A DNA stretch of 64,000 nucleotides from an uncultured Pelagibacteraceae bacterium (GTDB taxonomy: Bacteria; Pseudomonadota; Alphaproteobacteria; Pelagibacterales; Pelagibacteraceae), in NCBI GenBank assembly GCA_902596925.1, contig CACJVT010000002.1, positions 1-64,000 on the forward strand, in the 5' to 3' direction. Position 1 is the stretch's first letter. Each line of letters opens with the position of its first letter. Shown piece after piece: positions 46,414 through 56,247 of the stretch. The notes under the pieces were generated by a model. The model was not told where the DNA came from and searched no databases. It saw only the letters and a program-made list of their open reading frames with translations. Made by a program: the position numbers and the translations under genes.

Positions 46414-46415
46414 AA

Positions 46416-46877
46416 TTATGGGTTAATTACACTTTTTAAATAAGAATTCAAAGTTTTTTTTGATAAATTTTCCATAAATTTATCAAAATATACAACTAAA
46501 TCCTCAGTATTTTTAAAGTTTTCTAAAAATTTTGATACGATTTCTCTTTTTTTTACAAAATCATGATTATTCCAAAAATGAATATCTGAAACTATTGCAT
46601 GGAATAAATTTATATAATCTTTCATCTTTTTATTAATTGACTGATCTCCATAGCCAATTTCTCTTATACTCAATTCTAGTTGTCTAAAATTGAAATCATA
46701 TATTTCCTGAAGTTTTTTTTCATTATCTCTACTTTTAAAAACCTTTAGAAAAAAAGCAAAGTGTATAAGAAATAAGACAAGGCGATCGTTAAAAGTATCT
46801 TGTTTATCATGATCTTTGTATAAAGATTTATTTGTAGTTAATTTAATGAAATTGTTATAAAGGTTGATATAATTCAT
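46416..46877 (-). CDS. Ubiquinol-cytochrome c chaperone family protein (CBP3/UQCC1-like)
   Basis: A 153-residue, mostly helical protein. [16 protein letters not shown], then [23 protein letters not shown] sequence (here [19 protein letters not shown]) is the core of the Ubiq_cyt_C_chap family, which helps assemble cytochrome bc1 in mitochondria and alphaproteobacteria. Genomic position (divergent from bamE, upstream of rpmF-plsX) is exactly that seen in other alphaproteobacteria, which strengthens the call. Confidence 0.88.
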   Translation of the reverse strand: MNYINLYNNFIKLTTNKSLYKDHDKQDTFNDRLVLFLIHFAFFLKVFKSRDNEKKLQEIYDFNFRQLELSIREIGYGDQSINKKMKDYINLFHAIVSDIHFWNNHDFVKKREIVSKFLENFKNTEDLVVYFDKFMENLSKKTLNSYLKSVINP

Positions 46878-46880
46878 TTA

Positions 46881-47351
46881 ATGAGAATTTTTTTAATACT
46901 AATTTTATCAATATATTTAACGAGTTGTAAATTAAATAAAATAGTTAATCATCATGGAGTACATAATTTAGAGGCAAAAAGTGACAATTTATCAATTAAT
47001 GTAACAAATGTGAATGATATAACTAAATTACTGGGTCCACCATCAACAACAAGTTATTTCAATAATGAAGTTTTGATTTATTTAGAAAGAAAAACTTCCA
47101 ATTCAAAATTATTAAAGCTTGGTAAAAAAAAATTAATTGCTAACAATGTATTATTATTAGAGATAAATAATAGAGGAATGTTAATTAAAAAAGAATTTCT
47201 AAATCAAGATGATCTAAACAAAATTAATTTTTCTAAAAAAACAACAAGTGTCAATACTATGAATGAATCATTTATTTACAGAGCGTTATACGGTATCAGA
47301 ACAAAAATTGATGATCCTCTTGGTAAAAAAAGAGGATCACTTGGTAGATAA
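46881..47351 (+). CDS. bamE: BamE/SmpA/OmlA-type outer-membrane assembly lipoprotein
   Basis: A 156-residue lipoprotein with signal helix and lipobox LTSC (Cys16). The region VNDITKLLGPPSTTSYFNNEVLIYLER fits the BamE (SmpA_OmlA) fold, in which a short D-x-h-x-x-hhGxPs motif is typical. BamE supports the Bam complex that inserts outer-membrane proteins. It is divergent from the bc1 chaperone gene by three bases, and its end carries a hairpin (47313-47338). Confidence 0.85.
   Translation: MRIFLILILSIYLTSCKLNKIVNHHGVHNLEAKSDNLSINVTNVNDITKLLGPPSTTSYFNNEVLIYLERKTSNSKLLKLGKKKLIANNVLLLEINNRGMLIKKEFLNQDDLNKINFSKKTTSVNTMNESFIYRALYGIRTKIDDPLGKKRGSLGR
47313..47338. terminator. Hairpin inside the last codons of bamE, between convergent genes
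   Basis: GATCCTCTT (47313-47321) is exactly complementary to AAGAGGATC (47330-47338), with loop GGTAAAAA. It encodes DPLGKKRGS near the bamE C-terminus and lies about 20 bp from the hppA stop (47355). With only three bases between the convergent genes, it is the only plausible place for a shared terminator. A T-run lies in the loop on the minus strand rather than after the stem. Confidence 0.5.
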
Positions 47352-47354
47352 TTT

Positions 47355-49460
47355 TTATCCAGCGATTACAGCAAGTAATAATAAAGCTACTATGTTTGTA
47401 ATTTTAATCATTGGATTAACTGCTGGTCCAGCAGTGTCTTTATAGGGATCACCAACGGTATCACCAGTAACAGCTGCTTTATGAGCTTCAGAGCCTTTTC
47501 CACCATGATTACCATCCTCAATATATTTTTTTGCATTATCCCAAGCACCACCACCAGCGGTCATCGACACAGCAACAAAAAGACCAGTGATAATTACTCC
47601 TAGCAACATTGCACCTACAGCAGCTAGCGCAGCTACTTGACCACCAATTGATAAAATAATGAAATATAAAACAACAGGTGATAGAACGGGTAATAAGGAA
47701 GGAATAATCATTTCTTTAATTGCTGCAACGGTCAATAAATCAACTAACTTAGCGTAATCAGGTTTTTGTTTTCTTTTCATTATTCCAGGATATTTCTTAA
47801 ATTGTCTTCTAACTTCGACCACCACAGCACCACCTGCTCTTCCTACAGCTTGCATTCCCATTGAACCAAACAAATAAGGTAACATTCCACCAATGAGCAA
47901 TCCAACAACCACATAGGGATTAGATAGATCAAAAGTTACAACAATACCTTCTAAGGCAGATCCTGCTTCTTTTGAAAAATGTTTAATATCCTCTGTATAA
48001 GCTGCAAATAAAACTAGCGCTCCTAATCCAGCAGATCCGATTGCATATCCTTTTGTAACTGCTTTAGTTGTATTTCCTACGGCATCTAGAGCGTCAGTAG
48101 TTTTCCTAACTTTTTTGTCTAAATTAGACATTTCAGCAATTCCACCTGCATTATCAGTTACAGGACCATAAGCATCTAACGCTACAACCATTCCTGCTAA
48201 TGCCAACATTGTGGTGACAGCAATAGCGATTCCAAAGAGGCCAGCAATCGAATTAGTAATTAAAATACCTGCAACAATAATAATAGCAGGAATTGCAGTA
48301 GCTTCCATAGACACGGCTAACCCTTGAATTACATTAGTTCCATGCCCTGTCGTAGATGATAATGCTACTGATTTAACCGGTCTATAACCAGTTCCAGTAT
48401 AATATTCAGTGATCCAAATTAATAAACCCGTAATTACAAGACCAATCACTCCACAATAATATAAATCCTTACCATTAAAAGTTTTGTCATTAATTGTATA
48501 TTCATTTGAAAAACCAATTACATGATCAGTAACTGGCCAAAGAATTAATAATGAGGCTACAGCTGATACAATGAAACCTTTATATAAAGCATTCATTACA
48601 TTGTTATTTTTTCCAAGTTTTACAAAGAAAGTTCCTATAATTGATGTAATCAAACAAGCGGCACCAATTGTTAAAGGATAAACCATCATATTTAGATCAC
48701 CAATGAAAAAAATGGATGAAAGAACCATTGTTGCAACAATAGTAACTGCGTAAGTTTCAAATAGATCCGCAGCCATACCTGCGCAATCTCCAACATTATC
48801 TCCAACATTATCTGCGATTACAGCAGGATTTCTTGGATCATCTTCTGGTATTCCCGCCTCTACTTTACCAACTAAATCAGCACCAACATCAGCACCTTTT
48901 GTAAAGATTCCACCGCCTAACCTTGCAAAAATTGAAATTAATGATGCACCAAATCCTAATGCAACAAGAGCGTTAACTATTTCTCTCTCATCAATTTCAA
49001 ATTTTAGTAATAAAAAATAATAAACTGCAATTGCTAATAGAGCTAGACCTGCAACTAACATACCTGTGACAGCACCAGATTTGAATGCAACTGAAAGCCC
49101 TTCTGCTAAACCTTTTCTTGATGCTTCTGCAGTTCTGACATTCGCTTCTACAGAAACTAGCATACCAACATAGCCAGCAATCCCTGATAAAGCAGCACCA
49201 ATTAAATAACCTAAACCAACAAGGGGACTAAAGGCAATACTGACAATTACCAAAACAACAACACCAACAATAGCTATAGTTTTATATTGTCTTGCTAGAT
49301 ATGCTTTTGCTCCAATTTGAATGGCTGAAGCAATGTCTTGCATTTTTGAATTTCCTGCACTTGAATTAAGAATATTCTTTCCAGTTAAATATCCATAAAC
49401 GATAGACAATAAACCTGCTATAATTGTGTATACTAAAATAGTTTCTGCTGTTGTATTCAT
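47355..49460 (-). CDS. hppA: K+-independent proton-translocating pyrophosphatase
   Basis: Uses pyrophosphate hydrolysis to pump protons, conserving energy from biosynthetic PPi. The 701-residue, about 16-helix protein has the substrate motif [13 protein letters not shown] (from residue 191) and [19 protein letters not shown]. Lys466 in [10 protein letters not shown] marks the K+-independent class (K+-dependent enzymes have Ala here). A clear promoter (49500-49527) lies in its 77-bp leader, so it can be expressed apart from thiL upstream. Confidence 0.97.
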   Translation of the reverse strand: MNTTAETILVYTIIAGLLSIVYGYLTGKNILNSSAGNSKMQDIASAIQIGAKAYLARQYKTIAIVGVVVLVIVSIAFSPLVGLGYLIGAALSGIAGYVGMLVSVEANVRTAEASRKGLAEGLSVAFKSGAVTGMLVAGLALLAIAVYYFLLLKFEIDEREIVNALVALGFGASLISIFARLGGGIFTKGADVGADLVGKVEAGIPEDDPRNPAVIADNVGDNVGDCAGMAADLFETYAVTIVATMVLSSIFFIGDLNMMVYPLTIGAACLITSIIGTFFVKLGKNNNVMNALYKGFIVSAVASLLILWPVTDHVIGFSNEYTINDKTFNGKDLYYCGVIGLVITGLLIWITEYYTGTGYRPVKSVALSSTTGHGTNVIQGLAVSMEATAIPAIIIVAGILITNSIAGLFGIAIAVTTMLALAGMVVALDAYGPVTDNAGGIAEMSNLDKKVRKTTDALDAVGNTTKAVTKGYAIGSAGLGALVLFAAYTEDIKHFSKEAGSALEGIVVTFDLSNPYVVVGLLIGGMLPYLFGSMGMQAVGRAGGAVVVEVRRQFKKYPGIMKRKQKPDYAKLVDLLTVAAIKEMIIPSLLPVLSPVVLYFIILSIGGQVAALAAVGAMLLGVIITGLFVAVSMTAGGGAWDNAKKYIEDGNHGGKGSEAHKAAVTGDTVGDPYKDTAGPAVNPMIKITNIVALLLLAVIAG

Positions 49461-49499
49461 ATAAAACCTAAGTTGTTGGTTGTTAAATTTTTAAGCCGG

Positions 49500-49527
49500 A
49501 CAATACAAAAAAGAATGAAAAAGACAA
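49500..49527 (-). promoter_or_regulatory. Candidate promoter for hppA
   Basis: On the minus strand TTGTCT (49527-49522) and TATTGT (49505-49500) are separated by 16 bp. The transcript would start near 49493 and have a leader of about 33 bases containing CCGGCTTAAAA and CAACCAACAAC. The thiL stop is only 11 bp upstream of the -35 box. Confidence 0.5.
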
Positions 49528-49537
49528 CGATTAACTT

Positions 49538-50497
49538 TCAGAATTGGTGAATATAACCTTTGTTTTTAGCCTCAATTTGCTTATTTTTTATATTTATAAT
49601 CTTAGATTTATTTTTACCAGATATAATCTTACCAATTTTAGTAATCTTTATACCTATATCATTTGATAACCTTTTTATGATTCTTGATTTAAAAGGATTG
49701 GCTGTAAAAAGTATCTGGTAGTCATCACCTCTAGACGTAATATCAATTTTTCTCAATTTTTTAATCTCAATCAACTGACTTAAAGTCTTCGATATAGGTA
49801 TATTTTTTTCAAAAATATGAAAGGAAACACTTTGTCTATTAATCATTTTTTTTAAATCATCAATTAATCCATCTGAAATATCAATTGAAGTATTTGCTAG
49901 TTTTAATAAACTATTTGTGAATTTTAATTGAAGATCAGGTTCATAATATTTTTTAATAAAATATTTAGATATCTTGTTATTCACTTTGATTTTACCTTTA
50001 AGTATTTGAAGACCAATAAAACTATCACCTAAGTTTCCAGTTACATAAATATCGTCGTTTAATCGAGATTTATTTCTGTAAACTATACTTTTTGAGTAAC
50101 CTAATGAAATGATTGTAAAACTTAATTTATTTGAAAAAGTTGTATCTCCTCCGCACAAACTAACATCATATCTTTTTTGTTCTTTCTCAAGTGACTTTGA
50201 AATTTTTGATAGATTTTTTTTTGAAAAGTGATTTTTATTACCAGATCCTGAAATAAAATAAAATTTCGGTTTAACGCCCTTGCAAATTAAATCTGATATC
50301 GATGATCTTAGAATCTTTTTAATTACAAGATCAGGAGATTTAAAATCTACGAAATGAGTATTTATATTGTAAGTATCAACAGAAATTACTGTATCTTTTG
50401 CCTTATCAAAAAAAACATCGTCATTTAAACCAAGGGCAGACACGTTATTCTTAGATAACTTAGAAAAAAAATTATTTACTAATTCAAATTCTTGCAT
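49538..50497 (-). CDS. thiL: Thiamine-monophosphate kinase
   Basis: Phosphorylates thiamine phosphate to the active diphosphate. The 319-residue protein has the ThiL/PurM-like fold: VISVDTYNINTHFVDF (early Asp of the metal site), SDLICKGVKPKFY, CGGDTTFS, VTGNLGDSFIGLQ and the later DISDGLIDDLKK. Overlaps nusB by 14 bases. thiL following nusB-ribH is the normal arrangement. Motifs are somewhat diverged, but the overall set is convincing. Confidence 0.92.
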   Translation of the reverse strand: MQEFELVNNFFSKLSKNNVSALGLNDDVFFDKAKDTVISVDTYNINTHFVDFKSPDLVIKKILRSSISDLICKGVKPKFYFISGSGNKNHFSKKNLSKISKSLEKEQKRYDVSLCGGDTTFSNKLSFTIISLGYSKSIVYRNKSRLNDDIYVTGNLGDSFIGLQILKGKIKVNNKISKYFIKKYYEPDLQLKFTNSLLKLANTSIDISDGLIDDLKKMINRQSVSFHIFEKNIPISKTLSQLIEIKKLRKIDITSRGDDYQILFTANPFKSRIIKRLSNDIGIKITKIGKIISGKNKSKIINIKNKQIEAKNKGYIHQF

Positions 50498-50894
50498 TTT
50501 TAGATCTCAATTTTTTTCCTAAATCATCTAATAGAGCATTAAGATATTTTGTTTGAGAGTCCTCGAGAAAGAAATTAGAAGAATTCAGATATTCTTTTAT
50601 TATAATATTTATTGATAAATTTGGTTTATACATAAATTCATATGTTGCAGCTTTAAGGATAGTTTGAAAAATTTTATCTAGTTTTCTAAAAATAAACTGA
50701 TCCCCAAGTTTGTTATTTAATTCCTCTAAAATAAGATCATTTCTTTCAATAGTGCCTAAAACAATATCTTTAATGAATTTTTTAAACCTATGTTTAGGAA
50801 AATCTAAATCATTATCTTCATTATAAAACTTCCCATAAAGTTTTTGAATAATGATTACTCTAGGATTATTTTTTGGCTTAAAGTAAGTCTTCAT
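50484..50894 (-). CDS. nusB: Transcription antitermination factor NusB
   Basis: A 136-residue all-helical RNA-binding protein that with NusE (S10) supports rRNA antitermination. The RVIIIQKLYGKFYN start equals the family's ARxxAxQxLYxxE-type helix, and ILKAATYEFMYKP plus IIIKEYLNSSNFF correspond to the conserved central helices. Strong divergence is consistent with rapid evolution. Overlaps ribH by four bases and thiL by 14. Confidence 0.88.
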   Translation of the reverse strand: MKTYFKPKNNPRVIIIQKLYGKFYNEDNDLDFPKHRFKKFIKDIVLGTIERNDLILEELNNKLGDQFIFRKLDKIFQTILKAATYEFMYKPNLSINIIIKEYLNSSNFFLEDSQTKYLNALLDDLGKKLRSKNARI

Positions 50895-51280
50895 TTTTGA
50901 GATAATACTGAAAACACCGCGCTTGCAGCTTCAGCGCCTTTACTTTTTCTTGCTTTTGCTTGTTTCATATTTAAACAAGTAATAATACCATTACCAACAG
51001 GTTTTTTTTGACTTACAGATATATCCATTATGGCATTTGTGGTTGCTTGTGCAATAAAATCAAAATGAGGTGTTTGACCTTTTATTACACAACCTAATGC
51101 TAAAAATGCATCAAATTTTTTTAAATTTTTTGATATTGTAATTGGGATTTCAAAAACACCTGGAACTTTAATTATCTTTACATGGCTAGACCTGGGTATA
51201 TTTTTTAAGGCACTTTTTAGTAAACCATCACTTATATCTTTATAATAATTAGCTAAAACAATTAAAATTTTTTTATTCAT
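50891..51280 (-). CDS. ribH: 6,7-dimethyl-8-ribityllumazine synthase
   Basis: Penultimate riboflavin step: condenses ribitylaminouracil with dihydroxybutanone phosphate. The 129-residue protein has GVFEIPITISK, ALGCVIKGQTPHFDFI (catalytic His) and the C-terminal region with KQAKARKSKGAEAAS. Its start overlaps the ribBA stop by one base. The chain is short by about 10-20 residues relative to E. coli RibE but keeps all core motifs. Confidence 0.95.
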   Translation of the reverse strand: MNKKILIVLANYYKDISDGLLKSALKNIPRSSHVKIIKVPGVFEIPITISKNLKKFDAFLALGCVIKGQTPHFDFIAQATTNAIMDISVSQKKPVGNGIITCLNMKQAKARKSKGAEAASAVFSVLSQK

Positions 51281-52380
51281 TATATTAATTCCTGTTTCTT
51301 GATTTTAATTCCATATCCATCAAGTCCAATAACTTTTTTTAAAGATCTAGTAATTAATATCATATTTTTAATTTTTAGATCTTTAATTATTTGAGCTCCA
51401 ATTCCATAATTTTTAATTGATTTGTCATTTTCCTTTTTGATAAATTCTTTGTTCTTATATTTTTTTAATGTCTGCGTTACCGAACTTAAATTTGAGTCTT
51501 TTATAAACACTAAAACACAATTTTGGTATTTTCTAAAATAATTTAAAGTTTTATTAAATGAATTTGGTAGCTTTTGGTTGATTAAATAATTTTGAACAAT
51601 ATTTGATGAAATTACTCTTACTCTTGGAGTGATACCCCTTTTAATTTTACCCTTTACAAGAGCAAAATGCTCTGCACCATCTAACAAATTCTCATAAATT
51701 CTAATTTTATATTTCTGGTTTTTAACACTGATTTGACTTTGTTTTTTTAACCTTATTAATTTTTCTTTCTTTAATCTATAAGCAATTAAATCCTCTATTT
51801 TTCCAATTTTAAGTTTATGTTTTTCTGCGAAATCAAATAGATCTTGACCTTTGGCCATTGTACCGTTTTCGTTCATAATTTCACAAATAACTGCTGAATT
51901 ATTTTTTTTGGCTAATTTTGATATATCGACAGAGGCTTCTGTATGACCTGCTCTTACTAGAACACCTCCATCTTTAGCAATAATCGGAAAAATGTGACCA
52001 GGAGAAACTATATCCTTTTTATTAACATTTTTTTTTGAGGCGATCTTAATTGTTTTAGCTCTATCTTTGGCCGATATACCTGTTGTAATCCCTTTCTTAG
52101 CTTCTATAGAAATTGTAAAAGCTGTTTTATTTCTAGATTGATTTACAGGAGACATCAAAGATAGATTTAATCTTTTAGCTTGCAAACTGTCCAGTGCTAA
52201 ACAAATTAAACCACGACCATGTTTTGCCATGAAATTAATATTTTTTGCTGTTGAGTCTGATGATGAAATCACTAAATCACCCTCATTCTCTCTTTTTTCA
52301 TCGTCAACTAATATGAACATTCCTCCCTTTTTAGCGACATTTATTATTGTTTCTATAGGTGCAAAATTATTTTTTTTCAT
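51280..52380 (-). CDS. ribB: 3,4-dihydroxy-2-butanone 4-phosphate synthase with degenerate GTP cyclohydrolase II domain (RibBX-like)
   Basis: Residues 1 to about 205 form a complete RibB: DDEKRENEGDLV, AKHGRGLICLAL, GISAKDRAKTI and RAGHTEASVD are all there. The C-terminal about 155 residues have the GTP cyclohydrolase II fold region but lack the zinc motif (C-x2-GD...RCDC), with NIVQNYL-like sequence in its place. GTP cyclohydrolase activity is therefore unlikely from this half. Such proteins are known in proteobacteria as RibBX. The start overlaps ribE by 14 bases. Confidence 0.9.
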   Translation of the reverse strand: MKKNNFAPIETIINVAKKGGMFILVDDEKRENEGDLVISSSDSTAKNINFMAKHGRGLICLALDSLQAKRLNLSLMSPVNQSRNKTAFTISIEAKKGITTGISAKDRAKTIKIASKKNVNKKDIVSPGHIFPIIAKDGGVLVRAGHTEASVDISKLAKKNNSAVICEIMNENGTMAKGQDLFDFAEKHKLKIGKIEDLIAYRLKKEKLIRLKKQSQISVKNQKYKIRIYENLLDGAEHFALVKGKIKRGITPRVRVISSNIVQNYLINQKLPNSFNKTLNYFRKYQNCVLVFIKDSNLSSVTQTLKKYKNKEFIKKENDKSIKNYGIGAQIIKDLKIKNMILITRSLKKVIGLDGYGIKIKKQELI

Positions 52381-52960
52381 AAAAATAATTTCTAACGTAT
52401 TTAGATAAGATATCTATCTCAATATTAACCAAATCATATTTATTGAGTTTTGATAAATTGGTTTCTTTATAAGTATGTGGAATTATCCAAATTTGAAAAC
52501 CTTTTTTGGTTACTTTTGAAATTGTAAGCGATATTCCATTTACACAAATTGAAGCCTTTTCAATTAGATGTTTTCTCTCTTTTTTAGGTATCTCAAAGTC
52601 AAAAATAAATGATTTATCAATTTTTTTTATACTTAAAACTTTCGCAACTGTATCAACATGACCTTGGCAAATGTGTCCTGAAATTTTTGTGCCATACTTT
52701 AGAGGTAGTTCTAAATTAATTATATCTTTATTTTTTATGTGTTTAAATTTAGATCGGATTATCGTCTCTTTTGAAAGATAAAATTCCATCAATTGTGATT
52801 TATAAGAAATTAATGTTAAACATACACCATCACAGGCTACCGATAATCCAATATCTTTCTTAGATACTTTGAGATTGCTTTTTATGAAAATATTAATGCC
52901 TTTAGGTCTTTTGGCAATTTTTTTTATAGTACCCTGATTATATATTATTCCATTAAACAT
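52367..52960 (-). CDS. ribE: Riboflavin synthase alpha chain
   Basis: Makes riboflavin by dismutation of two lumazines. The 197-residue protein begins MFNGIIYNQGTI (canonical MFTGII) and shows two lumazine-binding repeats: GLSVACDGVCLTLI and later ISGHICQGHVDTVA and ASICVNGISLTIS. It is one base from ribD upstream and overlaps ribBA downstream by 14 bases, in the usual ribD-ribE-ribBA-ribH-nusB order. Confidence 0.95.
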   Translation of the reverse strand: MFNGIIYNQGTIKKIAKRPKGINIFIKSNLKVSKKDIGLSVACDGVCLTLISYKSQLMEFYLSKETIIRSKFKHIKNKDIINLELPLKYGTKISGHICQGHVDTVAKVLSIKKIDKSFIFDFEIPKKERKHLIEKASICVNGISLTISKVTKKGFQIWIIPHTYKETNLSKLNKYDLVNIEIDILSKYVRNYFYEKK

Positions 52961-52961
52961 A

Positions 52962-54068
52962 TTAAATTTTATATAATGTTATTTTATTTTTTCCTAAATC
53001 TAGTTTTAAGTTCACTTTATTTTTATATTTTTGTTTCAACAAATTTAAACTATTAAAATTTAAATATTCAGTTTTTTTTGAGAGTTTTTTATTACTTTTG
53101 TATAAATAAAATCTATTGAAAATTTTGTTCCTCAAAAGATAATTAGTTAATTTATCACCACCTTCTATTAATAAATTTCTACAGCTCAATTTATATAATT
53201 TTCTTAATATAGTTTTGATATCAAATCTTCCTTTATTATCAATTTTAGATTTGATCAAATTTATTCCTTTTTTTTTAAAACTTAAAATTTGTGAATTACC
53301 GGCTTTATTATAAAAGATAATAGTATTAGATTTGTTAGCTGTTCTTATTATAAAACTGTTAATATTAGTATTAAGTTTATTATCTAAAATAATTCTTTTT
53401 GGTGAATATTTCATTAATCCATTTAATCTGCAATTTAATTTTGGATTATCATTATTCAATGTTTTATATGAAATCATTAATGAATCATTTTTATATCTTA
53501 ATAGATGGGTAAATTTATCAGCCTTCGTGTTTGTAATTTTTTTATCTAATTTACTAAAAATCAGATTATTTTTTGAAACAGCTATTTTTCCAGTAACATA
53601 TGGCAATTTTTTCTTTCTATTAAAAAAATAAGTCGAATAAAATTTTTTAACTTTTTCCTCTAAGAGTCCTTTTTTAACTTTAATTTTTTTTGATCTTAAA
53701 ATCTTAAAACTTTTATTCTTAACTCTAATATCTACATCAGGAACTGAATAAATTACTTCTGAAATTTTAGATCTTATAATTAAATTTGTACACGGTGGCG
53801 TAATTCCATGATGACAACATGGTTCTAGGGTCACATACATTTTTGATCCATCCAAATTCTCAATAGAGTTTCTAATTGCGTTGGATTCCGCGTGAGGTCT
53901 TCCATTTATTGATGTTTGACCAATAGAAATGATCTTATCGTTTTTGACGATCACACAACCAACAGAAGGATTTGAACCGGTATGACCATATCGAGATTTA
54001 GCCAGTCTCAAGGCTATCTCCATATATAATTTATCTTTAGTTGAAAATTTATCTTTTTTTGTAGACAT
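52962..54068 (-). CDS. ribD: Bifunctional riboflavin deaminase/reductase RibD
   Basis: Second and third riboflavin steps. I start it at ATG 54068 ([12 protein letters not shown]), giving 368 residues. An upstream ATG (54146) would run 98 bases into nrdR and add a non-conserved tail. The deaminase half has the zinc motifs HAESNAI and [12 protein letters not shown] and [15 protein letters not shown]. The reductase half starts near residue 150 ([12 protein letters not shown]) and has [14 protein letters not shown]. The chosen start overlaps nrdR by 20 bases. Confidence 0.93.
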   Translation of the reverse strand: MSTKKDKFSTKDKLYMEIALRLAKSRYGHTGSNPSVGCVIVKNDKIISIGQTSINGRPHAESNAIRNSIENLDGSKMYVTLEPCCHHGITPPCTNLIIRSKISEVIYSVPDVDIRVKNKSFKILRSKKIKVKKGLLEEKVKKFYSTYFFNRKKKLPYVTGKIAVSKNNLIFSKLDKKITNTKADKFTHLLRYKNDSLMISYKTLNNDNPKLNCRLNGLMKYSPKRIILDNKLNTNINSFIIRTANKSNTIIFYNKAGNSQILSFKKKGINLIKSKIDNKGRFDIKTILRKLYKLSCRNLLIEGGDKLTNYLLRNKIFNRFYLYKSNKKLSKKTEYLNFNSLNLLKQKYKNKVNLKLDLGKNKITLYKI

Positions 54069-54507
54069 CAAGCTTGTCCACGAATTGTACAAAATCTTTT
54101 TCTTCTCTAAAATTTCTATAAACAGATGCAAAACGAACATACGCAACAGGATCTAATTCCTTTAAGCCTTCCATAACCATAGTGCCAATAGTATTTGTTG
54201 ATATTTCATTTTGACCAAGCTCTTCAAGAGTTCTTGAAATTTTACTTATGAATTTTTCTGCGGTTTCTGTATCGATTGGACGTTTCTTTAAAGCTATATA
54301 AATTGATTTTGATAATTTATCTCTATCAAACGTAGATTTTCTCCCATTCTTCTTAATCACCATAATTTCTCTAAATTGAACCCTCTCAAATGTTGTAAAG
54401 CGTGCGCCACAAACACAAAGTCTTCTTCTTCTTATTGCTGTGCCATCTTCTGTAGGACGTGAGTCGACAACAGAGGTCTCCCCTTTTTTACATATTGAAC
54501 AAATCAT
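54049..54507 (-). CDS. nrdR: Transcriptional repressor NrdR
   Basis: ATP-cone repressor of ribonucleotide reductase genes. The 152-residue protein has an N-terminal zinc ribbon (CSIC...[14 protein letters not shown]), [20 protein letters not shown], and an ATP-cone helix region with [16 protein letters not shown]. The second zinc knuckle reads LCVCGAR, that is CxC rather than the usual CxxC, by loss of one residue. Downstream order nrdR-ribD-ribE is normal in alphaproteobacteria, and glyA lies three bases upstream. Confidence 0.95.
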   Translation of the reverse strand: MICSICKKGETSVVDSRPTEDGTAIRRRRLCVCGARFTTFERVQFREIMVIKKNGRKSTFDRDKLSKSIYIALKKRPIDTETAEKFISKISRTLEELGQNEISTNTIGTMVMEGLKELDPVAYVRFASVYRNFREEKDFVQFVDKLDVYKKR

Positions 54508-54510
54508 TAA

Positions 54511-55818
54511 TTATAAGTTCTTATATATCGGAAACGATGAAGTTAAAGAAATAACTTCATTTTTTACTTCATTTTCTACTTTGCTGTTATCATTTGGATT
54601 TTCGGATAAACCTTTTAAAGTTTTTGTAATTAATTCACCAACAGTTTTAAATTCATTTAAACCAAAGCCACGTGTTGTAGCTGCTTGAGTTCCTAATCTT
54701 ATACCTGAGGTAATCATTGGCTTTTCAGTATCAAAAGGAATTCCATTTTTGTTACAAGTAATGTTTGCTCTTGAAAGACTTTCAGCAGCAAGATTACCTT
54801 TAACATTGTAAGGTCTCAAATCTACCAACATTAAATGTGTATCAGTTCCGTTAGAATAAATTTTAAAACCATTATTTTTTAAAGTTTCAGCTAACATTTT
54901 TGCATTCGCTAGTACTGACTTTATGTAATCTTTAAATTCTGGTTGTAAAGCTTCTAGAAAACCTGCAGCTTTAGCTGCGATAACATGCATTAATGGACCA
55001 CCTTGGTATCCAGGAAAAACCGCAGTGTTAAATTTTTTTGCAAGATCTTCATGATTTGTTAAAATTATTCCACCTCTTGCACTTCTAAAAACTTTATGCG
55101 TTGTTGATGTAACAACATGAGCATGATCACATGGGTTTGGATATCCTTTACCCGCAACTAAGCCTGAAAAATGTGCCATATCAACCATGAGATAAGCACC
55201 AACTTTATCAGCAATTTCTCTAAATCTTTTAAAATCTATTACTCTTGAGTAAGCACTTCCACCAGCTATAATTAATTTCGGTTTATGTTCTAAAGCAAGT
55301 TTTTCAACATTATCATAGTCTATGAGTTCAGATTTTTTATCAACGTCATAACTAATTGCATTAAACCATTTACCTGACATTGAAATTTTTAAACCGTGAG
55401 TTATATGTCCACCAGAATTTAAACTCATTCCCATAAATGTATCACCTGGACTTAATAGAGCTAAAAATACTGCACCATTAGCTTGTGCACCTGAGTGAGG
55501 TTGAGAATTTGCAAATTTACAATTGAATAATTTTTTTAATCTATCATTTGCAAGATTTTCTGCGACATCAACGTGTTCGCAACCGTTGTAATAACGCTTA
55601 CCTGGATAGCCTTCTGCATATTTGTTTGTTAATACTGAACCTTGGGCTTCCAAGACAGCTTGGGAAACTATATTTTCTGAAGCAATTAACTCAATATGTT
55701 GTTGCTGTCTTATTAGTTCATCTTTAATAGCTTTATATAATTCAGGATCTTTTACCGATAAACCATCCTCAAAAAAACTTTTATAGCTATCATTTAAATA
55801 ACTCTTTTCACTAGACAT
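54511..55818 (-). CDS. glyA: Serine hydroxymethyltransferase
   Basis: PLP enzyme interconverting serine and glycine while charging tetrahydrofolate. The 435-residue length is normal. [28 protein letters not shown], the PLP-lysine motif [16 protein letters not shown] and [12 protein letters not shown] are conserved. It starts with [20 protein letters not shown]. It leads the glyA-nrdR-rib series, two bases after rpiB. No glycine riboswitch is possible in that gap. Confidence 0.97.
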   Translation of the reverse strand: MSSEKSYLNDSYKSFFEDGLSVKDPELYKAIKDELIRQQQHIELIASENIVSQAVLEAQGSVLTNKYAEGYPGKRYYNGCEHVDVAENLANDRLKKLFNCKFANSQPHSGAQANGAVFLALLSPGDTFMGMSLNSGGHITHGLKISMSGKWFNAISYDVDKKSELIDYDNVEKLALEHKPKLIIAGGSAYSRVIDFKRFREIADKVGAYLMVDMAHFSGLVAGKGYPNPCDHAHVVTSTTHKVFRSARGGIILTNHEDLAKKFNTAVFPGYQGGPLMHVIAAKAAGFLEALQPEFKDYIKSVLANAKMLAETLKNNGFKIYSNGTDTHLMLVDLRPYNVKGNLAAESLSRANITCNKNGIPFDTEKPMITSGIRLGTQAATTRGFGLNEFKTVGELITKTLKGLSENPNDNSKVENEVKNEVISLTSSFPIYKNL

Positions 55819-55820
55819 AA

Positions 55821-56246
55821 TTAAATTTTTTTAACCCTTCTCAAGTGTCTGCCGCCATCAAATTTAGTATTTAAAAAAATTTTTATAAATTTGAAAGCAT
55901 TTTTTTTACTAATTAATCTAGAGCCTAATGTAATGATGTTTGCATCATTATGCAATCTGGATAATTTGGTAGATTTTGCGTTAAAACACTGAGCTGCACG
56001 TATATTTTTATGCTTATTTGCCGCAATATTCATTCCTGTACCTGAGCCACATACTAGGATTCCAACATTATTTTTACCAATTTTGACTTTTTTTGCTAAT
56101 TTATGTGCGTAATCAGGATAATCAACACTATTACCATTTACAGGTCCCAGATCATTAAAATTTAATTTTAAACTTTTAAGGTGTTTTTTTATGTCTTCTT
56201 TTAATTTAAATCCGGCGTGATCTGAGGAAATAAAAATTTTTTTCAA
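55821..56246 (-). CDS. rpiB: Ribose 5-phosphate isomerase B
   Basis: Interconverts ribulose 5-phosphate and ribose 5-phosphate in the pentose phosphate pathway. The 141-residue protein has [27 protein letters not shown], the catalytic Cys in [15 protein letters not shown], and [16 protein letters not shown]. The rpiB-glyA-nrdR order is found in many alphaproteobacteria. One base separates it from the hydroxylase-like gene upstream. Confidence 0.95.
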   Translation of the reverse strand: MKKIFISSDHAGFKLKEDIKKHLKSLKLNFNDLGPVNGNSVDYPDYAHKLAKKVKIGKNNVGILVCGSGTGMNIAANKHKNIRAAQCFNAKSTKLSRLHNDANIITLGSRLISKKNAFKFIKIFLNTKFDGGRHLRRVKKI

Positions 56247-56247
56247 A

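Noticed and set aside
53332..53631. 99-codon open frame antisense to ribD
   Set aside because: Same reasoning: fully inside ribD, hydrophobic composition from reversed AT-rich codons.
54069..54146. Upstream extension of ribD
   Set aside because: It lies inside nrdR in another frame and adds no conserved residues; the ATG at 54068 precedes the deaminase core.
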